Below are positions 13,760 to 15,398 of a stretch of DNA of 15,398 nt, piece by piece (positions within the stretch are counted from its first letter, which is position 1; every line of letters starts with the position of its first letter). Source of the stretch: UBA1046 sp964624395 (lineage in GTDB: Bacteria; Bacillota; Clostridia; Saccharofermentanales; DTU023); NCBI GenBank assembly GCA_964624395.1, contig CAZUWY010000042.1, forward strand, positions 1-15,398. The letters run 5' to 3'. Position numbers and translations under genes: made by a program. The notes under the pieces were generated by a model. It was not told where the DNA came from. It saw nothing but the letters and a program-made list of their open reading frames with translations, and did not search any database.

Positions 13760-15398
13760 ATGAAAAGGAAATTATCAATTTTGCTAGTACTGATTATGGT
13801 ACTGGCCATGGGAGTTCCTGCTCTTGCAGCAGGAGGGACTGGAAGCATTACAATCAATGGGAATGAAACTTTCTCGCTCGACGGAAGAGAGTTCAACGCC
13901 TACAAGATTTTGGATGTCACACTTGGCGCGAACGACGCTGTTGCCTATAGTGTGCCTACAGGAATGGAAACCTTCTACCAAGCACAATTCCCTTCAATAT
14001 CTGCTACACCACCATCAAGTGCCTTTGATCAAGCGGTGATGGCAGCAATTGGTGCAATGACTACGGATTCTGAAGCAATGGAAGAGTTTGGTAAAGCTGC
14101 CCTGGCAGCAGCAAAAGCTACTGGATCAGGTATTACTCCTGTATCAGCTACAGGTACTGCTACCCCCCACACTGCGGTCTTTAGCGATATCCCTTTAGGC
14201 TATTATGTAATCGAAGACACCACAACTCCCGCTCCAGGTAATGTCGTCTCTGCTCTGATGATTGATACCACCATGCCTAATGCTGAGATTGATGTGAAAG
14301 CTACGCTCCCAAAGATTGACAAAGATATTTTGGAAGGCGATCCGGAAACTGAAGAAAAAACCAACGAGGTTTCTATTGGGGATACTGTGAAATATCAGAT
14401 CAAAACCCAGGTCCCCGATATGAGAGGCTACAACAAGTATTACTTCATCGTAAATGATACCCTTAGTAAAGGCTTGACCTATGCTGATAATATGATAGTC
14501 AAGATTGATGGTGTTACCAAAATTGTAGGCGCTGATAATGACACAGGAGATTATCATGTGGAGAAAACAGATAATTCAGACGGAACAACTTCTCTAGTTA
14601 TAGTCTTCCATAACTTCTTGCAGTATAAGGAGGGCTCAACAGGCAAAGATGTTGTTATTACCTTTGACGCTATATTAAATGATGAAGCTGCAATCGGTAC
14701 ATCCAACGATAACGATGTTACCCTTACTTATTCCAACAATCCTAAATTTGACTATAAGGGTAAAAATATACCGGGCGATGACGAGCCGACAGGTGAAACA
14801 CCAAAGAGTACTACCAAAACCTACACCACTTCCATCACTATTCTAAAAAAGGATGATAAGGATAATATTTTAACCGGTGCAGCCTTTAAGATTACGGGCG
14901 AAGGTGTGAATCTAGTTGTCACCACCGGTGATGTTTTTGTAGAAGATACTAGTGGTACTTTTTGGAAATTGAAAGATGGCTCTTACACGACAGAAACGCC
15001 TACTACTGCTACCGAAGAGTATTATGAGAGTACAACTGTAAAGTACAAAAAGGAATCCAAGGTCACTATTGATAGTAATGCAACTGGTATCGATGTTGAA
15101 GCATTTGTTGACGCAGATGGTAAGGTTGTCTTTGCAGGCCTTGGTGCTGGTATATACACTATTACTGAAACTGTGGTTCCTAAAGGCTATAACGGTATGG
15201 ACCCCATTGAGCTTACTATTTCATTTGATAAGACTACGGAGGAGTTCAGTGTTACATCTCCAGCAGAAATGTATGGCAATACAAACACAATCAAACTTAA
15301 GGTTGTGAACAAAACTGGTGCCGAGCTGCCTGGAACCGGTGGCATTGGTACAACCATCTTCTATGTGGTAGGTGGTGTGTTGGCTCTGGCTGCAGTAG
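13760..15398 (+). CDS. Backbone pilin, isopeptide D2 type, LPGTG; 3' end off window
   Basis: A frame open from ATG 13760 to the right edge (546 complete codons plus one base, no stop), so the gene is truncated by the window, not broken. SD AAGGAAGG precedes the start. A signal peptide covers residues 1-23 (VPALA, then AGG). Residues about 28-175 are an N-terminal pilin domain ending in DIPLGYYVIED and a short strand. A pilin-like lysine sits in ATLPKIDKDI (Lys185), in place of the common YPK. Residues about 200-340 are a fimbrial D2-type domain (GDTVKYQIKTQVPD, NDTLSKGLTYADN). Residues about 355-518 are a SpaA-type domain with candidate triad Lys363/364, Glu470 in the E-box YTITETVVPKGY, and Asn517. 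LPGTG (523-527) and the start of the membrane helix follow. It would be polymerised by a class C sortase; none is in the window. Confidence 0.92.
   Translation, partial: MKRKLSILLVLIMVLAMGVPALAAGGTGSITINGNETFSLDGREFNAYKILDVTLGANDAVAYSVPTGMETFYQAQFPSISATPPSSAFDQAVMAAIGAMTTDSEAMEEFGKAALAAAKATGSGITPVSATGTATPHTAVFSDIPLGYYVIEDTTTPAPGNVVSALMIDTTMPNAEIDVKATLPKIDKDILEGDPETEEKTNEVSIGDTVKYQIKTQVPDMRGYNKYYFIVNDTLSKGLTYADNMIVKIDGVTKIVGADNDTGDYHVEKTDNSDGTTSLVIVFHNFLQYKEGSTGKDVVITFDAILNDEAAIGTSNDNDVTLTYSNNPKFDYKGKNIPGDDEPTGETPKSTTKTYTTSITILKKDDKDNILTGAAFKITGEGVNLVVTTGDVFVEDTSGTFWKLKDGSYTTETPTTATEEYYESTTVKYKKESKVTIDSNATGIDVEAFVDADGKVVFAGLGAGIYTITETVVPKGYNGMDPIELTISFDKTTEEFSVTSPAEMYGNTNTIKLKVVNKTGAELPGTGGIGTTIFYVVGGVLALAAV

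Noticed and set aside
15320..15398. Premature end of the backbone pilin
   Set aside because: The sequence simply stops at the window edge inside the membrane helix; there is no in-frame stop.

Overview
The window looks like a chromosomal segment of a Gram-positive Bacillota, probably a host-associated or anaerobic clostridial lineage. The reasons are purine-rich AGGAGG-type ribosome binding sites, LPXTG sortase substrates, an ETF-linked flavoprotein operon and a HTH/TPR regulator. I cannot name a genus from sequence alone. Every gene I support is on the + strand. I see no tRNA, rRNA, CRISPR array or insertion sequence.

Region 1 (about 1-5628) is one tightly packed redox operon that continues from upstream of the window. 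It holds a DUF1667 protein with conserved cysteines, a FAD-linked oxidase of the GlcD/alkyl-DHAP-synthase type, a single-chain fusion of both electron transfer flavoprotein subunits (EtfB then EtfA), an 84-residue protein of unknown function, and an FGGY carbohydrate/polyol kinase. Neighbours overlap or lie 0-24 bases apart. The inferred job is to phosphorylate a small polyol or sugar and oxidise it, or a related 2-hydroxy acid, through flavins, with electrons passing to ETF. The exact substrate is not readable.

Region 2 (5629-7042) is regulatory. It has a 318-base gap with hairpins, a good promoter whose perfect -10 is bracketed by an 8-bp inverted repeat, a one-gene unit for an XRE-HTH regulator with a TPR-like C-terminus, and a second short gap with a terminator-like hairpin and another promoter. 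Two very small hydrophobic ORFs flank the regulator and could be chance or signalling peptides.

Region 3 (7043 to the window end) is a sortase-dependent pilus or surface-adhesin operon: a coiled-coil protein, a signal peptidase I, a giant 1821-residue LPETG protein, and a backbone pilin whose frame runs off the right edge just after its LPGTG motif. The giant protein is the most interesting object. In order it carries a signal/membrane segment, a 16-cysteine His/Cys array, a CHAP peptidoglycan-hydrolase domain, three copies of an unnamed module, a CnaB-like domain interrupted by a trefoil-like segment, a von Willebrand A domain with a complete MIDAS, a SpaA-type isopeptide domain and the cell-wall anchor. 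No sortase lies in the window; one is expected just downstream.
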